Virus record (IMG/VR): IMGVR_UViG_3300033981_000791 | Span: 1-30,611 of that record | Length of the DNA stretch: 30,611 nucleotides | DNA from: a virus | Reading direction: 5' to 3' (one strand) | Position numbers and translations under genes: made by a program | Notes under the pieces: generated by a model | What the model saw: the letters and a program-made list of their open reading frames with translations, nothing else | Told to the model about the DNA's origin: nothing | Databases searched by the model: none | Shown here: piece by piece, positions 1-7,861 of the stretch | Layout: every line of letters starts with the position of its first letter | Position numbering within the stretch: the first letter of the stretch is position 1

Positions 1-77
1 AATCATTTGGTTATGGATGCAAGATAATACACTTTTACACATTAACCAAAAATATTTTTAATTTATTTTTATTGCCC

Positions 78-85
78 TATATTTG
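78..85 (+). promoter_or_regulatory. possible Bacteroidota -7 promoter box
   Basis: TATATTTG matches the Bacteroidota sigma-factor -7 consensus TAnnTTTG exactly. I see no TTTG at the usual 19-21 base spacing upstream, where the DNA is an AT-rich tract. It lies just before the first gene of the glycan cassette. A start of transcription 5-7 bases downstream would fall on the ATG at 90, so that gene would be leaderless, or the true first gene would be the one at 244. Confidence 0.35.
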
Positions 86-89
86 TGTA

Positions 90-320
90 ATGGAAAAGCA
101 GAAAAGAGGTAGGAAACCAAAGCCTGCACATCTGAAAGTGCAAATGGTTACAGCCTACATTACAAAAGAGCAGAAAGACCTGATAAACAAAGAGTTCGGT
201 AACCTTACTAATGCTGTAAAAATTCACATTTTAAGCAAATTCAATGGACATCGTGATAGCTTTGGGCACTGGCAGCCGGTGGATGGACAACGAGCTGAGG
301 TATGCCCTAAGATCGATTGA
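90..320 (+). CDS. small basic DNA-binding-like protein
   Basis: A 76-residue protein read from the ATG at 90; a longer TTG start at 72 would run through the possible promoter box. The N-terminus is very basic (KQKRGRKPKPAH, with an AT-hook-like RGRKP). The next segment, KVQMVTAYITKEQKDLINK, looks like the strand-helix start of a ribbon-helix-helix fold, which suggests a DNA-binding regulator. The last 25 residues overlap the following gene in another frame by 77 bases. That is unusually long for this genome, so the C-terminus may not be conserved. The function is inferred from composition only. Confidence 0.5.
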   Translation: MEKQKRGRKPKPAHLKVQMVTAYITKEQKDLINKEFGNLTNAVKIHILSKFNGHRDSFGHWQPVDGQRAEVCPKID

Positions 321-933
321 ATCGTATCTTAAAGGGCACTCTGGCCGCATTCTACTAATAGGCGAAAAGCCTAAATGGATAAAGAATGTCGACTACTACG
401 ACATCTCAGATAAGCCGGGCCGCAAGAATTTTAGCATCTTTCAAAAGATACTGACTGGGTGCGAGATGTGTAATGGGGATGACTTTATTTTTTGGAATGA
501 TGACCACTTCTTACTTAAAGACCTAAAAGTTACAGATTTTAAGTATTGGTATGATGGCACTACGGTACAATACTTTCAAAAGGCTGTCGGACTTTATAAA
601 AAGGCTGTTGCAAACACAATGGCTCTGCCTAAAGTCAATGACCTTTATACAGATATTCATGTGCCCATCGTTTACAATAAGCATGAATTTGCCAAGCTCT
701 TAAATATAGACTGGTCAAAAGAGTACGTTATTAAAACTGCCTATACTCGGACTCAGGATGGTGGCTTTGAGTACATGGCAGACCTAAAACTCAATCAGCA
801 GTACAGCCTAAATCAATGGTATGGCAAGCTCCATGCCCGGACATTCTTTAGTATAGGGTCCTATGCGGTCAATGCTGACTTTAAGATACTTATGGAGAAA
901 CTATACCCAAGAAAATCACAATACGAGAAATGA
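244..933 (+). CDS. Stealth/GT-A-like glycosyltransferase
   Basis: A 229-residue protein probably transferring a sugar or sugar phosphate to a glycan. It opens with IVIALGTGSRWMDNELRYAL, the pattern of glycosyltransferase-like and Stealth-type proteins in which an N-terminal strand is followed by an LRYALRS helix. Residues 82-90 (IFWNDDHFL) hold an NDD acidic motif resembling the metal-binding DxD of GT-A enzymes and the NDD of Stealth region 2. The start at 244 is kept because the conserved opening begins there. The stop overlaps the next start as ATGA, indicating translational coupling. It is first of three glycosyltransferase-like genes in a row. The donor and acceptor cannot be told from sequence. 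Confidence 0.65.
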   Translation: MDIVIALGTGSRWMDNELRYALRSIESYLKGHSGRILLIGEKPKWIKNVDYYDISDKPGRKNFSIFQKILTGCEMCNGDDFIFWNDDHFLLKDLKVTDFKYWYDGTTVQYFQKAVGLYKKAVANTMALPKVNDLYTDIHVPIVYNKHEFAKLLNIDWSKEYVIKTAYTRTQDGGFEYMADLKLNQQYSLNQWYGKLHARTFFSIGSYAVNADFKILMEKLYPRKSQYEK

Positions 934-1901
934 GAATCTTTATCCAAAGCCCAAACATCAATAGCCGACATGGAGGCATCAGAGTCATCAATGAGTGGGC
1001 TAACAGGTTAGAAGGCTTTGGGCATAAGGTTATACTTTACAACCAAGCCGGTCCAGTAAGATGCGACTGGATGACTATAACTTGTAAGATTGTAAATACT
1101 ACTAATCTATTGGCAAATTCTGATTTGCTAATAGTAACCAGCCCACATGGGGCAAGCCTATTAAGTAAAGACAAGCCTTATAAGAAAGTAGTCTTTTTGC
1201 AGATGTTGGAGCATCTCTTTAACATCACTAACAAGGCATTTTTTGATAGTTGCTTTACTCTATACTCTACCAAATATCCTCTTATCTCTATAAGCCAGTG
1301 GAATATTAGGATTTTACAAAACACATATAAAAGAACAGGACCGACATTTTATGTAGGTAATGGAGTAAATCTAAATGACTTCCCGATAAGCCATAAACCC
1401 AAAGAGGGAAAGATAGCTTTATTAGAATCGCCTGAGCCTACTAACATGGCTAAAGACACCGAAAAGATAGCAGTACAAGTAGCAAAAAACCTAATAGAGA
1501 AAGGCTGGACAATAAAAGGCTTTGGTTTACAAGCAGCCAAAGACAATATCTATACAGAATACTTTACTAAGCCAAGCCTAGAAACCATGAATCGTTTATA
1601 CGATGAGGCAACAATCATGATAAAGGCTACCAAGTACGATGCAAGATCAACAGCTCCTATGGAAGCTGGCACAAAAGGAACTGTAACCATTCGGGGCATA
1701 ATAGAAGGGGATGATGACCTAAATGATAGCAATAGCTTTAAGACTGGCTACTCTTATGACAAGTTATTTGATGCCACCATGTTTGCAATAAATAACCCAG
1801 AGCAATTAAAGCAACGGTCTGACAATATTAAAGCCCATGTGCAGACTTATACTTGGGATTACTGGATGTATAAAATTAATCAAATCTTATGCAGCTTATA
1901 G
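930..1901 (+). CDS. GT-B glycosyltransferase, family 4-like
   Basis: A 323-residue glycosyltransferase of the GT-B fold. It has the glycine loop near the N-terminus (HGGIRVINEWANRL, residues 14-27), a GNGVNLNDF segment at 143-151 equivalent to the NGVDxxxF of family 4 enzymes, and PMEAGTKGT at 243-251, which matches the donor-binding E-x-x-x-x-G-T region where the nucleotide sugar sits. It is shorter than typical family 4 enzymes (about 350-400 residues), with a compact N-terminal domain. It is coupled to the upstream gene by ATGA and overlaps the next by 13 bases. It probably adds a sugar to the same glycan as its neighbours. Confidence 0.75.
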   Translation: MRIFIQSPNINSRHGGIRVINEWANRLEGFGHKVILYNQAGPVRCDWMTITCKIVNTTNLLANSDLLIVTSPHGASLLSKDKPYKKVVFLQMLEHLFNITNKAFFDSCFTLYSTKYPLISISQWNIRILQNTYKRTGPTFYVGNGVNLNDFPISHKPKEGKIALLESPEPTNMAKDTEKIAVQVAKNLIEKGWTIKGFGLQAAKDNIYTEYFTKPSLETMNRLYDEATIMIKATKYDARSTAPMEAGTKGTVTIRGIIEGDDDLNDSNSFKTGYSYDKLFDATMFAINNPEQLKQRSDNIKAHVQTYTWDYWMYKINQILCSL

Positions 1902-2329
1902 TTGGATGCGGTCCTAACTGGCCTAAAAGAGAAAATGACATCTTTCTTGATTGTCGCAAATTTGACAATGTCGATGTGGTTCATGACCTAAATTTAACCC
2001 CTTGGCCTTTCAAAGATAACAGCATGACAGAGATATCTGCTATTCATGTGGTGGAGCATCTTAATAGTTTATTGGACTTTATGAATGAGAGCTGGAGAAT
2101 ATTAAAAAAAGGTGGAGCCCTATACATAGAAACTCCCGAAGCCGGGGCAAATGTTGACCTCCAATTTGCTGATCCTACACACATAAGATGTTATCGGAAG
2201 CATACCTTTATAAATTACTTTACTTTATCTGAGGCTCCTAAATTTGGTTACACAGACAAATATTGGGCTATAATGCACTTAGAAACTAAAGATGGCAATA
2301 TAATCGCACACCTAACACCATTAAAATGA
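1889..2329 (+). CDS. SAM-dependent methyltransferase, class I (type 11-like)
   Basis: A 146-residue compact methyltransferase. The chain starts directly at SAM-binding motif I (LIVGCGPN, residues 3-10), continues through a VDVVHDLNLTPWPF segment and has the HVVEHL helix and RILKKGGALYIETPE strand of type 11 methyltransferases. About 60-80 residues that usually precede motif I are absent, so it is a minimal version. The substrate is unknown; between glycosyltransferases a sugar or lipid-linked glycan is plausible. It overlaps the genes on both sides, consistent with one operon. Confidence 0.7.
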   Translation: MQLIVGCGPNWPKRENDIFLDCRKFDNVDVVHDLNLTPWPFKDNSMTEISAIHVVEHLNSLLDFMNESWRILKKGGALYIETPEAGANVDLQFADPTHIRCYRKHTFINYFTLSEAPKFGYTDKYWAIMHLETKDGNIIAHLTPLK

Positions 2330-2934
2330 GAATACTAATAGTCGTATTAGAGTACTTAGAGCCGGATTGGTTGCAGACCTTAAAGTGTGTGCAAGACACT
2401 GGCCTACCTTATGAGATTGTCAGCCGGGATGGAGTAGGCAATATGTCGAGGGCTTACAATTCTATCATAAATAAAGAGGCCGACTATTACTGGTTTGTCT
2501 CAAATGTTACTTTCAGCCCTCAGATGCCTTATATGCTGGCAATGGCTTGCGAGGAGAGGGGCTGGGCTGGCATCCATCCGGCAATGCGGTCATCAGATCA
2601 CAAATTCCAATGGCCTAATGGTAACGAACCTAAAGAGACCCCATTTATCGAATGGACTGCTCCTATGGTTAATGCAGAGATATTTAGGGATAATCTCTTA
2701 GATGAGATGCTACCATACTACTACATGGACTTGGATTGGTGTCATAGGGTCAAGCCTAATAAGGTAGGGGTGCATCATGGTCAGGTAGTAGAGCATACTT
2801 ATTTAAGAAACAAGCAAGAGCATCCCATCGGGCAACTAAGAAAGCAACTAAGGAACTACTGGACCCCTATCAGTCAAAGACATATGATCCAGAAATACGG
2901 AAAGGATTGGCAACAAAAACTATGGCCTAAATAA
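2326..2934 (+). CDS. family 2-like glycosyltransferase, degenerate DxD
   Basis: A 202-residue GT-A-like protein. The N-terminal strand MRILIVVLEYLEPDWL, the GVGNMSRAYNSII segment (37-49) and MDLDWCHR (134-141) match the order of elements in family 2 transferases, in which the last corresponds to the D-x-D-W/L-C-x-R motif near the catalytic base. The place where the metal-binding NND/DxD normally sits reads WFVSNVTF (56-63), without acidic residues. It may use another metal ligand or be inactive. It is ATGA-coupled to the preceding methyltransferase. Confidence 0.6.
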   Translation: MRILIVVLEYLEPDWLQTLKCVQDTGLPYEIVSRDGVGNMSRAYNSIINKEADYYWFVSNVTFSPQMPYMLAMACEERGWAGIHPAMRSSDHKFQWPNGNEPKETPFIEWTAPMVNAEIFRDNLLDEMLPYYYMDLDWCHRVKPNKVGVHHGQVVEHTYLRNKQEHPIGQLRKQLRNYWTPISQRHMIQKYGKDWQQKLWPK

Positions 2935-2939
2935 AAACT

Positions 2940-3560
2940 ATGACAACTTTAGAACTACATGGAATTTACCATGAATTAAACTTCTGGCAAGGATTTGTAA
3001 AAACCGACCGATTCTTAAAGGGTTGGGTAGGTAAGGGCAAGACCCCAGAATTAAACCAAGAGGTAGCAGACTTTATCAAAAGTGTTCCACATGAATCCGT
3101 TTTGGATGTGGGATCAGGGGTTTGCTCAATTCTTAATGGATTAGTCAATGTAACCCCTTGCGATCCATTGGGAGACCTCTACAAGCTCGTTTTTGACTTT
3201 GAGAGACATAAACTAAAAGCCCCACTACCAATACCAGCCGAGGAGTTAAACTTTAAGAATGAGTTTGACATAGTACATATCTCAAATGCTCTGGATCATA
3301 CCCAAGAACCAAGAAAGGCCTTAGACTACCTTTTACAAGCGGTCAAGCCCGGTGGGTATCTAATAGTCCAAGGTTTTTTTAATGAGGCGACACATGAGAA
3401 CTGGCAAGGCTTCCATCAGTGGGATATATCTTTAGATGACTATGGCTGCATGGTTATTTTAGGCAAAAACTCCCAGACTATAATTGCATGGCCTGCTCAT
3501 AAATTCTCTACGGTTAACCTATTGGGCAGAGATTGGTATTATTGGATCATAAAAAAGTAA
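2940..3560 (+). CDS. SAM-dependent methyltransferase, class I
   Basis: A 206-residue methyltransferase with SAM motif I VLDVGSG at 54-60, an acidic FDIVHISNALDH segment at 109-120 and a canonical post-motif strand AVKPGGYLIVQG at 134-145. About 50 residues precede motif I, as is usual. The FHQWDISLDD stretch resembles type 11 enzymes acting on small molecules or glycans. It starts five bases after the upstream stop. Its TAA shares an A with the ATG of the DNA methyltransferase. The substrate is not predictable, but it belongs to the glycan cassette by position. Confidence 0.7.
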   Translation: MTTLELHGIYHELNFWQGFVKTDRFLKGWVGKGKTPELNQEVADFIKSVPHESVLDVGSGVCSILNGLVNVTPCDPLGDLYKLVFDFERHKLKAPLPIPAEELNFKNEFDIVHISNALDHTQEPRKALDYLLQAVKPGGYLIVQGFFNEATHENWQGFHQWDISLDDYGCMVILGKNSQTIIAWPAHKFSTVNLLGRDWYYWIIKK

Positions 3561-4195
3561 TGGAAAGCATAGTAAAAAATATAGATTGTATGGTCGGGAT
3601 GGCTGAATATCCTGATAATTATTTTGATTTAGCGGTTGTCGATCCACCTTATGGAATAGAAGAATTAACTGGAAAAGAAAGTGCAAATAATAGAGGACAA
3701 TTGAAAGAGAAAAGAATATATGGGTTACAAAGCGATAAATTCAAAGAATGGGATAAAGCACCTGATAATTTTTATTTTGTAGAATTATTTAGGGTTAGTA
3801 AAAATCAAATAATTTGGGGAGGTAATTATTTTAATTTGCCAAAATATAGATGCCCGATAATTTGGGATAAATGTCAACCTTGGGAAAATTTTAGTCAAGT
3901 AGAATTAGCTTGGTCATCTTTTAACAAACCAGCATCTATAATTAAAATTGATAATAGGACTGGCGATAAAATACACCCAACACAGAAACCAACAAAACTT
4001 TATGATTGGATTTATACTAAATACTTACTAAAGGGTGGTAAGGTATTAGATACCCATTTAGGTTCTGGTAGTAATAGAATAGCAGCGGATAAAGCTGGAA
4101 ATATTGATTTTGTAGGGTTTGAATTAGATAAAGATTATTTTGAAGCACAAGAAAAAAGGTGGGAAGAATATAAAAAACAGTTGACATTATGGTAA
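3560..4195 (+). CDS. DNA methyltransferase, DPPY type (N6-adenine or N4-cytosine)
   Basis: A 211-residue DNA methyltransferase. Catalytic motif IV DPPY is at 28-31 (LAVVDPPYG) and SAM motif I is near the C-terminus (VLDTHLGSGSNRIA, 162-175), followed by FVGFELDKDYFEAQ. This order, DPPY first then motif I, is that of the beta-type amino-methyltransferases common in phages. The ATG at 3560 is preferred over a TTG at 3533 that lies inside the upstream gene. Base composition is unlike its neighbours: sampled 60-base lines are about 25-30% G+C against about 42% in the terminase genes, pointing to later acquisition. It probably protects phage DNA from host nucleases or marks it. Confidence 0.85.
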   Translation: MESIVKNIDCMVGMAEYPDNYFDLAVVDPPYGIEELTGKESANNRGQLKEKRIYGLQSDKFKEWDKAPDNFYFVELFRVSKNQIIWGGNYFNLPKYRCPIIWDKCQPWENFSQVELAWSSFNKPASIIKIDNRTGDKIHPTQKPTKLYDWIYTKYLLKGGKVLDTHLGSGSNRIAADKAGNIDFVGFELDKDYFEAQEKRWEEYKKQLTLW

Positions 4196-4620
4196 TTTGC
4201 TGCGATATAGATGGGTGCCTAACAGATGGCAAAATCTGGGTTGACCACAAAGGCAACATCATAAAGTCATTCAATAACAAGGACATTGGAGCCATCAAAG
4301 AGCTAATCTCTATGGGATATCAGGTACATTTAGTAACTGCATCTAGTTGGACGGGAGCCGAGCAATACCTCAAAAGGTCTGGGGCTGAGTTACATATAAT
4401 CAGAAACAAAGAGACCATTCCTTTTGACTACCAGATAGCCATAGGAGACTCAGCATGGGATATACCTATGCTCTGTAAGGCAAAACACTTATTCTGCCCA
4501 GCAGATGCCTCCTTAGAGGTAAAATGTCTAGATGGGGTGCATCCACTACAAACACTCGGTGGTCAAGGAATCATGCTAGAGTTAGTACGCATCCTATCTA
4601 ACTGGTCAAGTAATGCTTGA
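4189..4620 (+). CDS. HAD-family phosphatase, KdsC-like
   Basis: A 143-residue HAD hydrolase resembling 3-deoxy-D-manno-octulosonate 8-phosphate phosphatase (KdsC) and related sugar-acid phosphatases. Motif I is DIDGCLTDG (6-14) with nucleophile Asp6 and acid/base Asp8; the LTDG ending is typical of the KdsC group. Motif II is the Thr of HLVTASS (Thr50), motif III Lys74 and motif IV GDSAWD (86-91). KdsC proteins act in KDO and sialic-acid-like sugar synthesis, so this gene fits a glycan role. It overlaps the DNA methyltransferase by seven bases and is last before the terminator at 4712. The exact substrate is inferred. Confidence 0.75.
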   Translation: MVICCDIDGCLTDGKIWVDHKGNIIKSFNNKDIGAIKELISMGYQVHLVTASSWTGAEQYLKRSGAELHIIRNKETIPFDYQIAIGDSAWDIPMLCKAKHLFCPADASLEVKCLDGVHPLQTLGGQGIMLELVRILSNWSSNA

Positions 4621-4631
4621 CAACTGATGTG

Positions 4632-4655
4632 TATAAGTTTTAACACTTATATTTG
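4632..4655 (+). promoter_or_regulatory. possible promoter box with overlapping inverted repeat
   Basis: TATATTTG at 4648-4655 matches the Bacteroidota -7 consensus. A 7-base inverted repeat, TATAAGT (4632-4638) and ACTTATA (4645-4651) around six bases, overlaps the box and could be an operator. The -33 region is weak (no TTTG at the usual spacing; ACTG is present). A transcript starting near 4660 would meet a strong terminator about 50-80 bases later. Confidence 0.35.
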
Positions 4656-4711
4656 TTTAAGTGCCAAAAATTTAGTATATTAGGGGGTGAATAAAGGGTA
4701 AAAAATCAACG

Positions 4712-4744
4712 AGCCTACAACCTTTCGGGGTTGTGGGCTTTTTT
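4712..4744 (+). terminator. strong intrinsic terminator
   Basis: AGCCTACAACC at 4712-4722 pairs with GGTTGTGGGCT at 4729-4739 (one mismatch) around TTTCGG, followed by a run of six T at 4739-4744. It closes the glycan cassette and separates it from the packaging genes. If the box at 4648 is active it would also end a short RNA of about 80 bases. Confidence 0.85.
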
Positions 4745-4749
4745 ACATT

Positions 4750-4890
4750 ATGCCTTACAAATCAAGAGCCCAAGCAGCCTTTTTTAACATTAACAAGAAA
4801 AAGCTCGAAAAGCAAGGAGTTAATGTAGAGAAGTGGAATAAAGCCTCTAAAGGCAAGAAACTACCAAAGAGAGCCAAGAAAAAGAAATAA
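4750..4890 (+). CDS. 46-residue basic phage protein upstream of terminase
   Basis: A small gene starting at ATG 4750, five bases after the terminator T-run. The product begins MPYKSRAQAAFF and ends in a very lysine-rich tail (KGKKLPKRAKKKK). The MPYKSxAQxxFF opening and KASKGKKLP segment recall short conserved phage proteins of unknown function found next to terminase or head genes. Its TAA shares the A of the ATG of the small terminase gene, so translation is coupled. The charge suggests nucleic-acid binding, but no function is established. Confidence 0.65.
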   Translation: MPYKSRAQAAFFNINKKKLEKQGVNVEKWNKASKGKKLPKRAKKKK

Positions 4891-5240
4891 TGTCATCCAC
4901 ACCAGCACATATCGATTGGGATGTAGTATCCGACTACCTTATGGCAGGTTGCTCTGGGGTAGAGGTAGCAGCTCAGTTAGGTATCCACGAAAACACTCTG
5001 TATCAACGATGTAAGTCGGACCTAGGTATAGAATTTGTGGCATATAAGCAAGAAAAGCAGGCATCAGGAGAAAGCCTCCTAAGAAAGGTCCAATTCGATG
5101 CAGCTATTAAAGATAAAGACAGAGCGATGCTTATCTGGTTAGGTAAGCAAAGACTCGGTCAGAAAGAAAAAGGCGAGCAAGATATTAAGGTTGATGGAGG
5201 CATTAACATAGTATTCAAGCCAGCCAATGAGACAAGTTGA
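4890..5240 (+). CDS. terS: terminase small subunit
   Basis: A 116-residue protein with an N-terminal helix-turn-helix (DYLMAGCSGVEVAAQLGIHE and TLYQRCKSDLG), the DNA-recognition fold of small terminases, followed by a helical middle (AIKDKDRAMLIWLGKQRLG), which in such proteins forms the oligomerisation region. It recognises phage DNA for packaging and hands it to the large subunit. Position directly upstream of TerL, overlapping it by 14 bases, and size (most are 110-180 residues) support the call. Confidence 0.8.
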   Translation: MSSTPAHIDWDVVSDYLMAGCSGVEVAAQLGIHENTLYQRCKSDLGIEFVAYKQEKQASGESLLRKVQFDAAIKDKDRAMLIWLGKQRLGQKEKGEQDIKVDGGINIVFKPANETS

Positions 5241-6390
5241 GATAAGATACACCAGTGTCTTTGAAAGGAATTTGCAAGCCTATCAGGCTAAACAGTATAG
5301 GGTCATAGCCAATCAAGGCTCAACCCGATCTGGCAAGACCTACTCAATTAGTCAACTACTAGCTCTTTACATACCGCATAAGGAAAAGGTTACTATCTCG
5401 GTGGTAAGCCCATCTCTACCCCATCTGAAACGAGGGGCAAGGAGAGACATCCTAAAGATTTTAGAGGATGCTGGGCTATACTCTGATGACAACTTTAACA
5501 AGACCGACAACGTCTATCATTATCCAAATGGCTCATATATTGAGTTCTTTGGGGCTGAGGATTCTGGTAAGGTTAGAGGACCGGGAAGGGATATACTGTA
5601 TATCAATGAGGCAAATTTATTGCCCCATACGATTTATCAGCAGTTAGCCCTAAGAACCAAGCAAACCATCTTTCTGGACTTTAACCCGGTAGATGAGATG
5701 AGCTGGGTCTATGATGTCTCGGATAGAGAAAGCAATATCCTAATCCACTCAACCTACAAAGACAATCCATTCTTGCCAAGTGAGCAGATAGCAGAGATTG
5801 AGAGTCTGAAAGATGCAGATGAGAATCTCTGGAAAGTCTTTGGGTTGGGAGAGAGGGGTAAGTCATCAGAGATAATCTACACACATTGGAGGCAAGGTCA
5901 GTTACCAAAGGATTGCGAGACCGTTTATGGTCTGGACTTTGGGTACTCAGTGCCAACAGCCTTAGTCAAGGTCGGCTTTCACGAAAGCCAGACATTTGTC
6001 AAGGAGTTGCTTTACGAGACCAAGCTAACAACCACCGATTTGATAGAAAGGTTGAAGCTCTTAAACATCAGAAGGTCAGATGAGATTTACTGTGATGCTG
6101 CTGAGCCTAAGACTATCGAGGAACTGGTTAGGGCTGGATACAATGCCAAGCCTGCCGAAAAAGATGTCTATGCTGGCATCCAGAAGGTCAAAAGCCAACC
6201 ATTGATAGTAACACCTGAGTCTATAAACCTAATTAAAGAGATTAGGTCCTACAAGTGGAAGGTTGACAAAGATGGCAAAGTACATGCAGATGAGCAGCCA
6301 GTCAAGATGTGGGATCACTTATGCGATGCGATGCGGTATGCAATTTACACGAAACTAAACAAGCCCCGATTTGAGGTGATGGCTTGGTAA
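5227..6390 (+). CDS. terL: terminase large subunit
   Basis: The packaging motor and nuclease, 387 residues. Walker A is GSTRSGKT at 31-38 and Walker B with catalytic Glu is ILYINE at 123-128. The RNase H-like nuclease domain follows, with candidate metal-binding acids Asp237 (VYGLDFGYS), Asp290 (IYCDAAEP) and Asp363/Asp367 (DHLCDAMRY). This is the layout of the Terminase_3/PBSX group, and the length is slightly short for it. It pumps DNA into the prohead through the portal encoded ten bases downstream. Confidence 0.93.
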   Translation: MRQVEIRYTSVFERNLQAYQAKQYRVIANQGSTRSGKTYSISQLLALYIPHKEKVTISVVSPSLPHLKRGARRDILKILEDAGLYSDDNFNKTDNVYHYPNGSYIEFFGAEDSGKVRGPGRDILYINEANLLPHTIYQQLALRTKQTIFLDFNPVDEMSWVYDVSDRESNILIHSTYKDNPFLPSEQIAEIESLKDADENLWKVFGLGERGKSSEIIYTHWRQGQLPKDCETVYGLDFGYSVPTALVKVGFHESQTFVKELLYETKLTTTDLIERLKLLNIRRSDEIYCDAAEPKTIEELVRAGYNAKPAEKDVYAGIQKVKSQPLIVTPESINLIKEIRSYKWKVDKDGKVHADEQPVKMWDHLCDAMRYAIYTKLNKPRFEVMAW

Positions 6391-6400
6391 AATAAAGAAA

Positions 6401-7861
6401 GTGGGTAGAATCAAAGAAGCGTGGGATGCACTAACAAAGAAAGCGGTGCCGATGATGCCGATAGGCCAGCCTTTTGCTTCCTATCAGGTAACTGGGGGCA
6501 CTTTTGTTGGCATCAGCGATAACAGAACTAACTACATAAGAGACGGCTATCAAGTTAATGATATCCTCTATGCCACTATTACTCTAATAACCGATAAGTG
6601 TAAGCTGCCAGAATGGTCAACTTACAAGGTGGTCGATGAGGCTGCCTTTAAGTCTTATCAGGGATTGATAAGAAAGAAAGACATCTCTACTGAGGACTTT
6701 CAAAAGGCTATGGGCTATAAGAAAAAAGCCTTAGAGCCTATTTACGTTGACAGACTAACCGAGCTTTTACGATATCCTAATGATTACGAGACCTTTCAAG
6801 ACTTAGTAGCCAACTCAACCGGGTGGAAACTTATCACTGGTGGTCGCTGTGTTTGGGCTCAGATGCTAGACATGGGAGCCAATCAGGGTAAACCATATCA
6901 ACTGCACAATCTCCCTTATCAAGAGGTATCTATCATAGCCTCAACCAATCTGTTCCCCATTGTTGAAGATGGGTATATGATTCCAGTCCTTTCAAATGCC
7001 TTATTCCCTAAACAGCAAGTTCTACATGACAAATACCAGAACTATGACTGGGATGTCAATGGAGCACATCTGTACGGAATGAGCCCACTCAAAGCTGCCC
7101 TTAGAAGGCTAAGCAGAAGTAATTCGGCTATCAAAGCCAGTGCGGCTATGTTAGAAAACCAAGGGGTTAAGGGTGTGCTATATGTTGATGACCCAAGAGT
7201 TATCGGTGGAGGGGTAGATGTAGCAGATACAAGAAAGCAAGTAGAGGCTATTAAGAGTAAACTCGTAGGAAAGGGAGAATGGGTCGGATCAGAGAACTGG
7301 GGCCGCATTGGTGTCTCTGGGTACAAGATGGGCTGGCAGTCTGTTGGACTGAATCCAGTCGAGCTATCCATTATAGACTCTGAGAAATGGGATTTGAAGC
7401 GGTTTGCATCCGTTTATGGAGTACCTAGCCAACTGGTAGGCGATTCTGAGTCTAGCACATATAACAACGTAAGAGAGGCTGAAAAGGCCCTTACAACTCG
7501 TTGTGCGATGCCTCAGTTAGTTTCATTCCGTAACCACTTTAATAGAAAGCTACAAACCGACTGGGGTTATAAAGGTCAGAATGTCTATATCGACTTTGAC
7601 CATACGGTATTTACCGAACTCCAAGAGGATGTAGTAGAGAAGTCCAACTGGATCAAAACTCTGAAGGCACTTAGCCCTAATGAGCAAAGAATGCACTTAG
7701 GACTAGAAAGAATAGACAATCCTCTCTTTGATGAGCCTTGGATTACTCCGCAAGATGGTATGCCACTTAGTGAATACGAGACTCCAAACATGGACCTCAG
7801 CGATGTTAACGAGGTCGAGAATGAGGTAGAGGATGAAAATGAGGAGATGAATGACGATTGA
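6401..7861 (+). CDS. portal protein
   Basis: A 486-residue protein with a GTG start ten bases after the TerL stop. The segment INDILYATITLITDKCKLPEW and the later FASVYGVPSQLVGDSESSTYNNV with an EAEKAL helix are the signature of HK97-like portal proteins (phage_portal family). The C-terminus is a very acidic tail (DVNEVENEVEDENEEMNDD), often seen in portals. Twelve subunits would form the DNA entry ring at one capsid vertex. Position between TerL and the head morphogenesis genes agrees. Confidence 0.9.
   Translation: MGRIKEAWDALTKKAVPMMPIGQPFASYQVTGGTFVGISDNRTNYIRDGYQVNDILYATITLITDKCKLPEWSTYKVVDEAAFKSYQGLIRKKDISTEDFQKAMGYKKKALEPIYVDRLTELLRYPNDYETFQDLVANSTGWKLITGGRCVWAQMLDMGANQGKPYQLHNLPYQEVSIIASTNLFPIVEDGYMIPVLSNALFPKQQVLHDKYQNYDWDVNGAHLYGMSPLKAALRRLSRSNSAIKASAAMLENQGVKGVLYVDDPRVIGGGVDVADTRKQVEAIKSKLVGKGEWVGSENWGRIGVSGYKMGWQSVGLNPVELSIIDSEKWDLKRFASVYGVPSQLVGDSESSTYNNVREAEKALTTRCAMPQLVSFRNHFNRKLQTDWGYKGQNVYIDFDHTVFTELQEDVVEKSNWIKTLKALSPNEQRMHLGLERIDNPLFDEPWITPQDGMPLSEYETPNMDLSDVNEVENEVEDENEEMNDD

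Noticed and set aside
7042-7371. Minus-strand frame opposite the portal gene
   Set aside because: Ser/Pro/Thr/Leu-rich product typical of antisense translation of a well-identified gene.
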